Below, piece after piece: positions 25,584-33,245 of a stretch of 64,000 nt of DNA (positions are counted from its first letter, which is position 1; each line of letters opens with the position of its first letter). The notes under the pieces were generated by a model. It ran no database searches and was not told where the DNA came from. It was given only the letters and a program-made list of their open reading frames with translations. Source of the DNA: Pseudoruegeria sp. SK021 (GTDB lineage: Bacteria > Pseudomonadota > Alphaproteobacteria > Rhodobacterales > Rhodobacteraceae). Made by a program: the position numbers and the translations under genes. Location: the NCBI RefSeq assembly GCF_002119405.1, contig NZ_MTBG01000005.1, positions 83,720-147,719 on the forward strand, read 5' to 3'.

Positions 25584-26201
25584 ATGATGTCACGAGCTTT
25601 TTTCGGCACCGCGCTGCTTCTCATATGTGGGACGTTGGCGGGCTGTGCCAGCAAGCCGTCGAATTTCTACATCCTGTCTGCCCCCGGGGCTGAGACAGCA
25701 CAGGCGGTGCAGACAACCCGCATGGCGGGCCCTTCGATTGGCATTGGTCCAATTACCCTGCCGGAATATCTGGACCGGAGCGAGATTGTCACCCGCAACA
25801 GCGAAACGACGCTGGAGGTTCATGAAATGAACCAATGGGGCGGCAACCTGACCGAGAATGTCCAAAGCGTTCTGGCCGAAGTGCTGTCGGACGGGATGAA
25901 CACAGATCGGTTGTTCCTGTACCCTTGGTCGACCTCGGGGCAGATGACCTATCAGGTTTTGGTCCAGATCAACGCATTTGAGGCCCGGGAAGATGGAAAC
26001 GTCGTGCTGGATGCCCGCTGGACGGTGCTCAGCGGCAGGACGCAGGATGTGCTGAAGATGGGCCGGACCCTGTTGCGCGAGCCGATTGGCGCCACGCCGA
26101 ACGGCGTTGCCGGGCCGGACTACGCCGATATCGCCGCCGCGATGAGCCGCAGCGTTGCCCGACTTGGACAAGAGATCGCTGCAACGGGACTGCTTCGGTA
26201 A
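25584..26201 (+). CDS. ABC-type transport auxiliary lipoprotein (PqiC-like)
   Basis: 205 residues. The signal peptide ends in a lipobox (LICGTLAGC), so the mature protein should be an outer-membrane-facing lipoprotein starting at that cysteine. The body matches the PqiC/YmbA auxiliary family: NFYILSAPGAE, IGIGPITLPEYLDRSEIVTR, MNQWGGNLTENVQSVLAEVL. It completes a PqiBC/Mla hybrid operon and probably docks the MCE protein to the outer membrane. It starts 12 nt after the MCE gene, with two tandem ATG codons. It is the last gene of the operon. Confidence 0.85.
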   Translation: MMSRAFFGTALLLICGTLAGCASKPSNFYILSAPGAETAQAVQTTRMAGPSIGIGPITLPEYLDRSEIVTRNSETTLEVHEMNQWGGNLTENVQSVLAEVLSDGMNTDRLFLYPWSTSGQMTYQVLVQINAFEAREDGNVVLDARWTVLSGRTQDVLKMGRTLLREPIGATPNGVAGPDYADIAAAMSRSVARLGQEIAATGLLR

Positions 26202-26363
26202 GCCGGACGCGCGGCCCGGCCCTATGGCCAGTTTTCGACGGTGCTGCGCAGGGTGGCGGGCACCACCCGGTCGGGACCGGACTGTCTGATCTGGTCCCGC
26301 AGTTGCAGCGCCCGTTGCCGGGGACCGTTCCCTTGCGGCGCGCTGACCGGTGTGGTCTGGAAC

Positions 26364-26627
26364 TTAGGGTGAGGGCGACCGGACCGGAAAGCTTGACCGC
26401 GACAAGATCGTGCCGGCGTCGTCGACGGTAAACCGACAGGCGCGGCCAGAGTGGCGGAAGGTCAGCCGCCAACGCCCGATGTCGGCATCAACGCCTGCCT
26501 CGCACTGTGAGGTCATGCTGCGGTCGCGCATGGCGCTGCGAACCTGATCTTCGGTCAAACCGAAGGCTTTCGCAAGCAGCGGTGCGGGCACCACAAACCC
26601 TGCGCCATCCCGGTCAATCTGGGTCAT
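26364..26627 (-). CDS. DUF6522 family small protein
   Basis: 87 residues beginning MTQIDRDGAGFVVPAPLLAK, followed by a helix-turn-like FGLTEDQVRSAMRDRSMTSQ and beta strands WRLTFRHSGRACRFTVDDAG. It matches, as I recall it, the DUF6522 family of alphaproteobacteria, often near nitrogen-oxide or denitrification genes. No reaction is known. ATG at 26627 overlaps the regulator stop as ATGA and is preferred over a longer frame from 26642. It forms an operon with the NsrR-like regulator, so a link to nitrosative stress is inferred. Confidence 0.7.
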   Translation of the reverse strand: MTQIDRDGAGFVVPAPLLAKAFGLTEDQVRSAMRDRSMTSQCEAGVDADIGRWRLTFRHSGRACRFTVDDAGTILSRSSFPVRSPSP

Positions 26628-27064
26628 TGGGGTTCCATCCAATTGTCTGTTGCCGCGGTGAGCGGGCTTAATGCGATATCGGCCAGTGTCGTACGGTCCA
26701 GCTCGGCCAGAAACGCGGCCTCTGCCGCCCGCAGGCGGCCTTTTAGACGGCAGTCAGCCCCGAGAGAACAGGTGCCGCCGTCGGGGGAAAAGCAGTCGAC
26801 CAATGGTTGACCTTCCTCAAGCAAGCCAACGGTTTGACCCAGCCGGATGTCGGCGGCAGGGCGCGCCAATATCGCGCCACCGCCAGCGCCACGCCGGGTC
26901 TGGACCAGCCCGGCGCGGGCCAGATGTTGAATGATCTTAGCCAAATGGTTGCGCGACAGACCCAACTCATCGGCCAAGTCCGCACTTGAAAACCCACGGG
27001 ACGGGTCGCCAGCCATCCGCATCAGAATGCGCAGGCCATAATCGGTAAAAGCGGTGAGGCGCAT
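26624..27064 (-). CDS. Rrf2-family regulator, NsrR-like
   Basis: 146 residues. The winged helix (MRLTAFTDYGLRILMRMA, SSADLADELGLSRNHLAKII, VQTRRGAGGGAILARP) is typical of NsrR. Three cysteines (Cys91, Cys99, Cys105) lie in DCFSPDGGTCSLGADCRLKG, matching the iron-sulfur cluster ligands of NsrR, whose E. coli cysteines are at 91, 96 and 102. It should be a nitric-oxide-sensing repressor. An in-frame upstream extension to 27211 is rejected, because the family begins at MRLT. It is divergent from a truncated haemoglobin, a common NO-detoxification target. Confidence 0.87.
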   Translation of the reverse strand: MRLTAFTDYGLRILMRMAGDPSRGFSSADLADELGLSRNHLAKIIQHLARAGLVQTRRGAGGGAILARPAADIRLGQTVGLLEEGQPLVDCFSPDGGTCSLGADCRLKGRLRAAEAAFLAELDRTTLADIALSPLTAATDNWMEPQ

Positions 27065-27078
27065 GTGCGACGGAATCC

Positions 27079-27107
27079 TTGAATGGGTATTTACAATACC
27101 TATTATA
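27079..27107 (+). promoter_or_regulatory. Promoter with an embedded NsrR-type operator
   Basis: A -35-like TTGAAT (27079-27084) and -10-like TATTAT (27101-27106) are 16 bp apart. The spacer contains a perfect dyad of 6-bp arms around 3 bp (27086-27091, 27095-27100). A perfect TATAAT also reads on the minus strand at 27107-27102, next to the same dyad. A repressor here could block both the haemoglobin gene and its own gene. Confidence 0.6.
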
Positions 27108-27140
27108 AGTTTTATGCAAAGGTGCAAGATGGAGAGCAGC

Positions 27141-27596
27141 ATGGACGCAGCCTTGACCAAACCCCCAATCGTCTCGGCCCGTCCCGATGTGACCGCCGCG
27201 GTGATGGCCAAAACCGGTCTGGATCAGGCCGTGTTGCGCGATCTGGTGCACCGCTTTTACACGCGGGTCCGTGCCGATCCCGTTCTGGGGCCGATCTTTG
27301 CGGCCCGGATTGCGGACTGGGGCCCACATTTGGACCGAATGGTGGCGTTCTGGTCCTCGGTCGCGCTGATGACTGGACAGTATCATGGTCGCCCGGTGCC
27401 TGCGCATACGCCCCTGCCGATTGATGCTGCCCATTTCGACCGCTGGCTTGGCTTGTTTCGTGCCACCGCGACCGAGGTCTGCACGCCAGAAGGCGCGGCG
27501 CATGTGATTGAACGTGCCGAGCGGATCGCCCATTCGTTGCATGTGGCTGTGGTGTCGGCGCAGACGGATCCCGGCGCGCCCCCCCGATTGGTCTGA
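27141..27596 (+). CDS. Group III truncated haemoglobin
   Basis: 151 residues. Family features are LVHRFYTRVRADPVLGPIF near residue 35, WGPHLDRMVAFWSSV near 60, the proximal-histidine segment PVPAHTPLPI (His89) and FDRWLGLFRATA. Group III globins bind oxygen and nitric oxide and take part in NO dioxygenation or buffering. ATG at 27141 follows GGAG by 6 nt; the longer frame from 27054 would run through the promoter. Divergence from the NsrR-like repressor and the operator dyad upstream support NO-responsive expression. Confidence 0.88.
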   Translation: MDAALTKPPIVSARPDVTAAVMAKTGLDQAVLRDLVHRFYTRVRADPVLGPIFAARIADWGPHLDRMVAFWSSVALMTGQYHGRPVPAHTPLPIDAAHFDRWLGLFRATATEVCTPEGAAHVIERAERIAHSLHVAVVSAQTDPGAPPRLV

Positions 27597-27719
27597 CGGC
27601 AAGCGGCCGGTGCGGCTATGCGCGGCCTTTCATTGTCGCGCTGGAAACCGGCGACCACCAACCGGTCGAAATGTGCTATGCTGCTGCGAGAGCTTGACCT
27701 GAAACTGAGGGAGGGGCCG

Positions 27720-27914
27720 ATGTCTGACACTGCCCGTTTTTCGTCGCCACCGTGTTTTGCCAGTGACGTTGCGCCAGACTATTTTGATCCGCCGCCGGTG
27801 ACAGCATCTGAGGCCGACACCATTGCGCCGCCCGGGTCCGTGGCCAAGGCGGGCGATCCGGCAAAACCCGACCGATCAGATACATCGGCGTACGAGACGC
27901 AGCCCCAGTCCTGA
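27720..27914 (+). CDS. Small hypothetical protein downstream of the haemoglobin
   Basis: 64 residues, acidic and proline-rich, opening MSDTARFSSPPCFASDVAPD and continuing YFDPPPVTASEADTIAPPG. The ribosome site GGAGGGG is strong. I do not recognise a named family with certainty. The SPPCF...D..YFD pattern resembles short conserved alphaproteobacterial proteins with one cysteine. It lies 123 nt after the haemoglobin on the same strand and converges on the HPP-CBS gene. No function is proposed. Confidence 0.55.
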   Translation: MSDTARFSSPPCFASDVAPDYFDPPPVTASEADTIAPPGSVAKAGDPAKPDRSDTSAYETQPQS

Positions 27915-27933
27915 GGCGTGATTGTTCGCTGGT

Positions 27934-29136
27934 TTAAGCTGAATGGTCCCGCGCTGGCAGAGCCCCGGTGTCTGGCGCGAGGCTTCGGCGCGCCAGCGCA
28001 GCGATCAGGTCGGTGCGCGTCACGATGCCAACGATCCGGCCCCGGACCAGCACCGGCACCGCGTCATGCCCCCCCTCGGCCAGCATGGGCAACAAGGCCC
28101 CAGCCGGGGTGTCAGGCGTTGCGCGGGGCAGAGCGGCGGTCATAATTTCACCGGCCAGCACTGGCGCTTCGCGCCCGCCATCCAGCAGCCGGGCCATGGC
28201 CGCGCCAAAACTGCGTTCCAGCCGTAAGGCATCCTCGCGGCCCCGGCGGATCAGATGGATCTGAAAGATCACCCCGAGAAACTTGTCTTCTGCCTGAATC
28301 ACGGGCAACGCGGTAAAGTCATGCTGCCGGAACAGATCGGCCACCTTTGTCAGGGGGGCATCGGGCGCGACCGTCACCAGATTTGTCGACATAATGTCAG
28401 CCGCCGTCAGCGGCCCAACGCGGTGGCTGGCGGCCTGAATTTCGGCGGCGCCAACCAGCCGGGCAAGATCCTCGACCCCAAGGTTCAGGGACTGACGATA
28501 GCGTTTAAGAATGTCGGTTAGTTCGGCCTCGCTCAGGCCCAGCCGCTCCATCGCGGGGGGATCTGCGGTGCCTTGATCGTTGGGGGCGTCGAATTGTCGA
28601 AACGGATAACGCCGCCCAGTCAGCGGCGCATAGATGGCCGCGATCAGAACCAGAAGAGCCGTGCCCGCCGCGACCGGGACGAGGGCGAACCAGAAACCCA
28701 GCTCAGCAACGGCATCGGGGCTCATCGCGGCGGTCATGGCGACGGCTCCGGCGGGGGGATGCACCGCCCGCAGCAAGCTGGTTGCGGTGATGGTCAGCCC
28801 CACTGCCAGCGCGATGCGCAAAGCCGGGTCGGGGATCATAAGGCAGCACGCCACCCCGACCACCGCGGCAAGGCTGTTGCCGATGACTGCCGACCACGGC
28901 TGAGCCAGCGGGCTGTTCGGCACCGCAAACAGCAGAACCGAACTGGCCCCGAATGGCGCGATCAAAAACAGCCCGGTCCGCAGATCGACCGTTGGCGCCA
29001 GCACGAATACCCCGACAAGGCCGAGGCCAATCAAGGCCCCAAGCCCCGAACGCAACGCATCACGGATCGAGAAAGCCGGGACAACGGGGCCAAGGGCCAG
29101 CGCGATCCGGTGCGCAAGAGTGGGGGGCGTGCTCAT
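27934..29136 (-). CDS. HPP-family membrane protein with two CBS domains
   Basis: 400 residues. Residues 20-190 hold four or five membrane segments with the HPP signature LLRAVHPPAGAVAMTAA. Residues about 245-390 contain a tandem CBS pair (ADIMSTNLVTVAPDAPLTKV and GEIMTAALPRATPDTPAGAL), which binds adenine nucleotides in other proteins. Some HPP proteins are reported as nitrite transporters; whether this one is one is not shown by sequence. ATG at 29136 replaces a longer frame from 29184. The nearby NsrR/haemoglobin locus makes a nitrogen-oxide link attractive but unproven. Confidence 0.82.
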   Translation of the reverse strand: MSTPPTLAHRIALALGPVVPAFSIRDALRSGLGALIGLGLVGVFVLAPTVDLRTGLFLIAPFGASSVLLFAVPNSPLAQPWSAVIGNSLAAVVGVACCLMIPDPALRIALAVGLTITATSLLRAVHPPAGAVAMTAAMSPDAVAELGFWFALVPVAAGTALLVLIAAIYAPLTGRRYPFRQFDAPNDQGTADPPAMERLGLSEAELTDILKRYRQSLNLGVEDLARLVGAAEIQAASHRVGPLTAADIMSTNLVTVAPDAPLTKVADLFRQHDFTALPVIQAEDKFLGVIFQIHLIRRGREDALRLERSFGAAMARLLDGGREAPVLAGEIMTAALPRATPDTPAGALLPMLAEGGHDAVPVLVRGRIVGIVTRTDLIAALARRSLAPDTGALPARDHSA

Positions 29137-29187
29137 CAAAGTCTCATCGTAAAGGGTCGTATGTCTCGGGCAGTTCTGCCCCAATCG

Positions 29188-29222
29188 GAACAGGGGGGCG
29201 CTTTCCAGTCGCCCCCCTGTTC
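29188..29222 (-). terminator. Terminator of the AGCS symporter gene
   Basis: A perfect 13-bp GC-rich stem (29188-29200 with 29210-29222) has a 9-nt loop. It lies 24 nt after the symporter stop on the minus strand. There is no long T run, but stem strength and position suit a terminator. Confidence 0.6.
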
Positions 29223-29246
29223 GGGATCGGGATGCCGCGAGGGCGG

Positions 29247-30671
29247 TTAGCCGTTCTTTGGCCAGGACTTCGTGTCGATGTCGAGATCGGCGTAGTTGTC
29301 CGGGTCGAGAACCGGCGTTTCTATCCCGGCCGCAATCTGGGCGCGGAAGTCACTCAGCAACCGCAGCACGATCGGGAACAGCATGATCAGGGCCAAGAGG
29401 TTCACCAGCGCCAGCACGCCCATCATCGGATCCGAGAAGAAGAAGACCGAGGTGGCGCCGGGGGCAATGGCGCCCAACAGAACGACGCCCATGACCACGA
29501 CCCGAAGCACGTGAACGGTGACCGGGTTGCTGGTCATCACGGTCAGCGCATTTTCACCAAGATAGTAATTATACATGATCGAACTGAACGAAAACAACAG
29601 GATCGCCGTGGTCAGATAGTATTTCGACCATTCCCCGACTTCCGACGCCAGCGACTGCTGTGTCAGCGCGATGCCGTCGATGCCTTCTGCGCCCGGAACG
29701 TAAACATCGCTGAGCAAGATCAGAAATGCGGTGCAGGAACAGATCACCATCGTGTCGATAAAGACCGACAGGGATTGGGTGATGCCTTGGCTGATCGGGT
29801 GCTTGACCCCGGCGGTTGCCGCGACGTTCGGGGCCGATCCCAGACCGGCCTCGTTCGAAAACAAGCCCCGGCGCAAACCTTGCGCAATCGCCGCGCCGAC
29901 GCCGCCGCTGACGGCCTGCTCCCATCCCAAGCCGTTGGAAACGATGCTCCACAGCACGGCGGGCACGGAAAACAGGTTCAGAACGATGACCAAAAGGGCC
30001 ATCAGAATATAGCCGATTGCCATGACCGGGATGATCACATCGGCCACTTTGGCAATGCGGTGAATGCCGCCATAGACGATGACGCCCGTCACCCCAGCCA
30101 ACACCAGCCCGGTCCAGATCCGGTCGATGCCGAGACTGTCTTGCGCGGCGCCCGCCACGGTGTTGCCCTGAAATGCGTTGAACCCAATGGCGAAGGAGGC
30201 AATCAAGCTGATCGCATAGAGGACCGCTAGCCAGCGAAAGTTCTCGCCCAGACCATGGATGATCGACCGCGCCGGGCCGCCCCGGTAGCCGCCATCGGGA
30301 TCGGTGCGTTTATAAAGCTGGGCCAGCGAACATTCGACCAGACTGGTACACATCCCGACCAGCGCAATGATCCACATCCAGAATACCGCACCCGGCCCGC
30401 CAAGAGTGATGGCCACGGCGACACCGGCAATATTGCCGCCGCCGACGCGCCCACCCACTGATACCAGAAGGGCCTCGCGGCTGCTGATCTGGTTGGGGTC
30501 ATCGGATTCGCTGCCCGCTGTCAGTACCCGGAACATCCGCTTGAAATAGGTGAATTGGACGAAGCCGGTCATGATCGTCATGAAAACGCCGAAGACGACC
30601 AGAAACGGGATCAGCGCCCAGCCCCAAGTCAGGTCTCCGATGACCCCAAAAATCATTTCTAGAAAACCCAT
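29247..30671 (-). CDS. Sodium:alanine/glycine symporter (AGCS family)
   Basis: 474 residues, polytopic with about ten helices. Family signatures are SVGGRVGGGNIAGVAVAITL, GGYRGGPARSIIHGLG, FSNEAGLGSAPNVAATAGVK and QGITQSLSVFIDTMVICSCT. AGCS carriers import alanine, glycine or related amino acids with sodium. ATG at 30671 is preceded by AGGAGAG. It is divergent from the P-loop kinase gene, with 251 bp between starts, and stands alone as a transcription unit with its own hairpin terminator. Confidence 0.92.
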   Translation of the reverse strand: MGFLEMIFGVIGDLTWGWALIPFLVVFGVFMTIMTGFVQFTYFKRMFRVLTAGSESDDPNQISSREALLVSVGGRVGGGNIAGVAVAITLGGPGAVFWMWIIALVGMCTSLVECSLAQLYKRTDPDGGYRGGPARSIIHGLGENFRWLAVLYAISLIASFAIGFNAFQGNTVAGAAQDSLGIDRIWTGLVLAGVTGVIVYGGIHRIAKVADVIIPVMAIGYILMALLVIVLNLFSVPAVLWSIVSNGLGWEQAVSGGVGAAIAQGLRRGLFSNEAGLGSAPNVAATAGVKHPISQGITQSLSVFIDTMVICSCTAFLILLSDVYVPGAEGIDGIALTQQSLASEVGEWSKYYLTTAILLFSFSSIMYNYYLGENALTVMTSNPVTVHVLRVVVMGVVLLGAIAPGATSVFFFSDPMMGVLALVNLLALIMLFPIVLRLLSDFRAQIAAGIETPVLDPDNYADLDIDTKSWPKNG

Positions 30672-30922
30672 GCCTGCTCTCCTGTCTTTAATACCTGTGG
30701 CGTCGTTCAGACGGCGTCGACGCTTGAATTTCTATGACCGTATCAGGCTGAGTTGGCTTGGTAAGAGAGAATTTACCTTTCAGTGGCGAAAATATGCGCC
30801 GCCGGGTCGAGGGCGCAGTTCGGCCAGATTGTACCTTTGGCGAAACCTGTGGGATATAGCGCGACATGCGTCTGCCCTTCCCGGGGTGCTGCGCCGACGA
30901 TCAAACGCGAGAGGCCGATCCA

Positions 30923-31555
30923 ATGGGTAGCTGCGATATTAATATGGCGAAGCTGATTCCGATCCTGATGTCACGAGGGCAGGCCGGGCGCAGCATCACC
31001 GCGATTGCCGGGGCACCCGGGTCTGGCAAGTCGACGCTGGCCGAGGCCCTTGTCACGGCGCTGAACCGCGAGGAACCGGGCAGCGCCGCTGTGTTGCCGA
31101 TGGACGGGTATCACTATGATGATCTGGTGCTGAACATCCGGGGGTGGCGGGCACGAAAAGGCGCGCCGCACACGTTCGATGTGGCCGGGTTCGCCGCGAT
31201 GCTGCAGCGGTTGGTCAGTAATGCTGACGCCGAGATCGCGGTTCCGGTCTTTGATCGCAGTCTGGAACTGGCCCGCGCCGGTGCTCGGATCATTGCGCAA
31301 TCGGTGCGGCATGTGATTGTCGAAGGCAATTACCTGCTGTTGGACAGCGCGCCTTGGGCGGCGCTTCGGCCCCTCTACGACACGACCGTTTTTCTCGACG
31401 TTCCCGAGCCGCAGCTGATCGCCCGCCTTGAGACGCGATGGGCAGCACTGTCGCCCGCTGATCGCGCGGCGAAGATGGACGGGAATGACCTGCCGAATGT
31501 CCGGCAAGTGGTCCGTGAAAGTGTTGCGCCTGAGTTTCGCGTTACATCCGTTTGA
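30923..31555 (+). CDS. P-loop nucleoside/sugar kinase-like protein
   Basis: 210 residues. Walker A is AIAGAPGSGKSTLAEAL, followed by MDGYHYDDL and the lid segment RARKGAPHTFDV. This is the pattern of uridine kinase, pantothenate kinase and FrcK-type proteins. It should transfer phosphate from ATP to a small hydroxyl substrate that is not identifiable here. The start is ATG 30923, with GAGAGG 8 nt upstream; an alternative ATG lies at 30944. It stops 7 nt before the convergent MsrQ-like gene. No neighbouring sugar transporter helps assign a substrate. Confidence 0.75.
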   Translation: MGSCDINMAKLIPILMSRGQAGRSITAIAGAPGSGKSTLAEALVTALNREEPGSAAVLPMDGYHYDDLVLNIRGWRARKGAPHTFDVAGFAAMLQRLVSNADAEIAVPVFDRSLELARAGARIIAQSVRHVIVEGNYLLLDSAPWAALRPLYDTTVFLDVPEPQLIARLETRWAALSPADRAAKMDGNDLPNVRQVVRESVAPEFRVTSV

Positions 31556-31562
31556 CCCGGAT

Positions 31563-32156
31563 TTAGGGGCGGGCTCTGGCGCGCAATCGGGGCCTGGCCA
31601 AACGGAAAACGCTGAGCAGGAGCAAGGGCGAAAACCACAGTGCGGCTTCCCACACGACCAGCCCTCTGAATTGGATCGCCCAATGGATAAAGGTTAGCAC
31701 CGCCGCCGGATAGACCAGTTGCTGCACCCGTTTCCAGCGGGTGCCCAACCGCCGGACCGATGCATCTCGCGACGTCCAAGCCACGGGGATCAACAGTGCC
31801 AGCACAACCAGTCCTGTCCACACGGTCGGCCAACTGAGCCGGGACAAAGCCACCCATAACCCGCCGACGTGAATGATATAGCACAAGGTGTGCAGCACCC
31901 CGTAAACGAATGCCGCGACCCCGATATAGCGGCGTTTTCGCACCAGAAAGCGGCTTCCCAACTTGCCGCGACACAGCTGGCAAAGCGGCGTGGCGCAGAG
32001 GCAGAGAATGAACAGGTAGGCCGACCACTCGGCCGTGCGATAGCTCAGCTTGGTAAAATCCAGTGGCGCGTCCGCCGATAGGGCGCGCCACGCTATGAGC
32101 AGGCCCGGAAGCGCCAAGACCAGCCAAATCAGGTAGTCGAAATCAATCCGCTTCAA
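31563..32156 (-). CDS. MsrQ-like haem-binding membrane subunit
   Basis: 197 residues with about six membrane segments, of the ferric-reductase-like YedZ/MsrQ family. Conserved features include RKRRYIGVAAFVYGVLHTLC, with a likely haem-ligand histidine, and RWKRVQQLVYPAAVLTFIHW, with a second one. MsrQ passes electrons from quinones to the periplasmic methionine-sulfoxide reductase MsrP, but no msrP gene is adjacent. The start is TTG at 32156, supported by GAGG 7 nt upstream. The partner may be encoded elsewhere, or the protein may serve another reductase. Confidence 0.78.
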   Translation of the reverse strand: MKRIDFDYLIWLVLALPGLLIAWRALSADAPLDFTKLSYRTAEWSAYLFILCLCATPLCQLCRGKLGSRFLVRKRRYIGVAAFVYGVLHTLCYIIHVGGLWVALSRLSWPTVWTGLVVLALLIPVAWTSRDASVRRLGTRWKRVQQLVYPAAVLTFIHWAIQFRGLVVWEAALWFSPLLLLSVFRLARPRLRARARP

Positions 32157-32256
32157 ACTGACGCCTCACCTGACTGTTGACCTTAGGGTAAGTCTACCGG
32201 TCTTTCACCATCAAACAAGGAAATCGATTACGTTTCGATTAAAGGCTGCGGTTGGA

Positions 32257-33132
32257 TCAAGGGGAGTCGCGAAAGATGCGGGTGGTGCCAAACATCGCTT
32301 CCAGCTCTTCTAGGCGGTCGCGGCTTTCGGTCCATCGGTGGCCTTGCACATCCGAGATCAGGGCCTCGACGATCATCATGATCGCGATTGTGGAATCCCA
32401 GCTTGACGGCACTTCGATCTGAACGTTGAAGGTGTAATCTGCGATGATCGCAATCGGCGATTCCCATTGGTCGGTGAACAAGACGATTTTACTATGGCGT
32501 CCGCGTGCCAGCTTGGCCAGTTTTTGCAGCTCCGCCTCATAACGCCGGATGTCGAACAGCACCAGAACCGACCGCTCATCCATATCCAGCAGGTATTGCG
32601 GCCACACATTCGGTGATTGGCTAAGCAGCGTGACGTTCGGACGAATGATCTGCAAGTGGTTGAACATATAATCGGCGATCGAACGGGTAATGCGCCCGCC
32701 CACCAGACACAGCCGCGCCTGTGGGTCGGCCAACAATGTCACCACTGCATCAAAGGCCGCCGGATCCAGCCGGGTCAGCGTATTGCGCAAGTTAGCCGAG
32801 ATGGCATCCGCAAACTGATTCAGGGTGTGTTCCTCAGCCGCGTTCGCACGCCATGCCTCTTTTTTCAGCAATGGCGCCTTGATCTGGGCCGCGATTTCGC
32901 TGCGCAATGCTGCCTGCATAGCAGGAAATCCGTCAAATCCCAGCTTGCGCGCCATGCGGATCACCGTCGGCGTCGAGACGCCCGCGCTTTTGGCCAGATG
33001 GGTGATCGAGCCCAGCCCTGCCACGGGATAATCCTGTAACAGCACGCTTACCAATAGGCGCTCGGCCCGGGTCAGCCGCGCGTGTTGGGCTTGCATCCGG
33101 GATTTGACCGTTTCCGGAGCCATCTGTGCCAC
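32257..33132 (-). CDS. RpiR/MurR-family transcriptional regulator with SIS domain
   Basis: 291 residues. The N-terminal HTH_6 domain (LTRAERLLVSVLLQDYPVAG, LAKSAGVSTPTVIRMARKLG) is followed by a C-terminal SIS domain (ARLCLVGGRITRSIADYMF, VLVLFDIRRYEAELQKLAKL, then IVLFTDQW). The SIS domain usually binds phosphosugars, but RpiR proteins next to amine catabolism genes are common. GTG at 33132 follows AGGGG. It is divergent from the N-formylglutamate amidohydrolase-like gene by 113 bp and is the probable local regulator of the 33246-41002 cluster. Confidence 0.88.
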   Translation of the reverse strand: MAQMAPETVKSRMQAQHARLTRAERLLVSVLLQDYPVAGLGSITHLAKSAGVSTPTVIRMARKLGFDGFPAMQAALRSEIAAQIKAPLLKKEAWRANAAEEHTLNQFADAISANLRNTLTRLDPAAFDAVVTLLADPQARLCLVGGRITRSIADYMFNHLQIIRPNVTLLSQSPNVWPQYLLDMDERSVLVLFDIRRYEAELQKLAKLARGRHSKIVLFTDQWESPIAIIADYTFNVQIEVPSSWDSTIAIMMIVEALISDVQGHRWTESRDRLEELEAMFGTTRIFRDSP

Positions 33133-33189
33133 AATTTTCCCCTGATCGTCAAAGACGCGGAAAAATCTCCGCTGGTTCTTGAAGCATTG

Positions 33190-33216
33190 TTGACAAAAAA
33201 ATCTCTTCTGTAAAGA
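33190..33216 (+). promoter_or_regulatory. Candidate promoter of the amidohydrolase/TRAP cluster
   Basis: A perfect -35 TTGACA (33190-33195) is followed by a -10-like TAAAGA (33211-33216), 15 bp apart, in the 113-bp divergent gap and 30 nt before the first ATG. Spacing is short, so this is tentative. Confidence 0.35.
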
Positions 33217-33245
33217 ATTCTACAAGAACAGATCGAGAGCGTCCA

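Noticed and set aside
26272..26299. Hairpin between the lipid-transport operon and DUF6522
   Set aside because: A 7-bp repeat (26272-26278 with 26293-26299) exists but lies far from either stop and has no T run; in such GC-rich DNA it may be chance.
33201..33225. Possible RpiR operator overlapping the -10 region
   Set aside because: The TGTA...TACA symmetry is offset and breaks at the centre, so it is not a convincing dyad.
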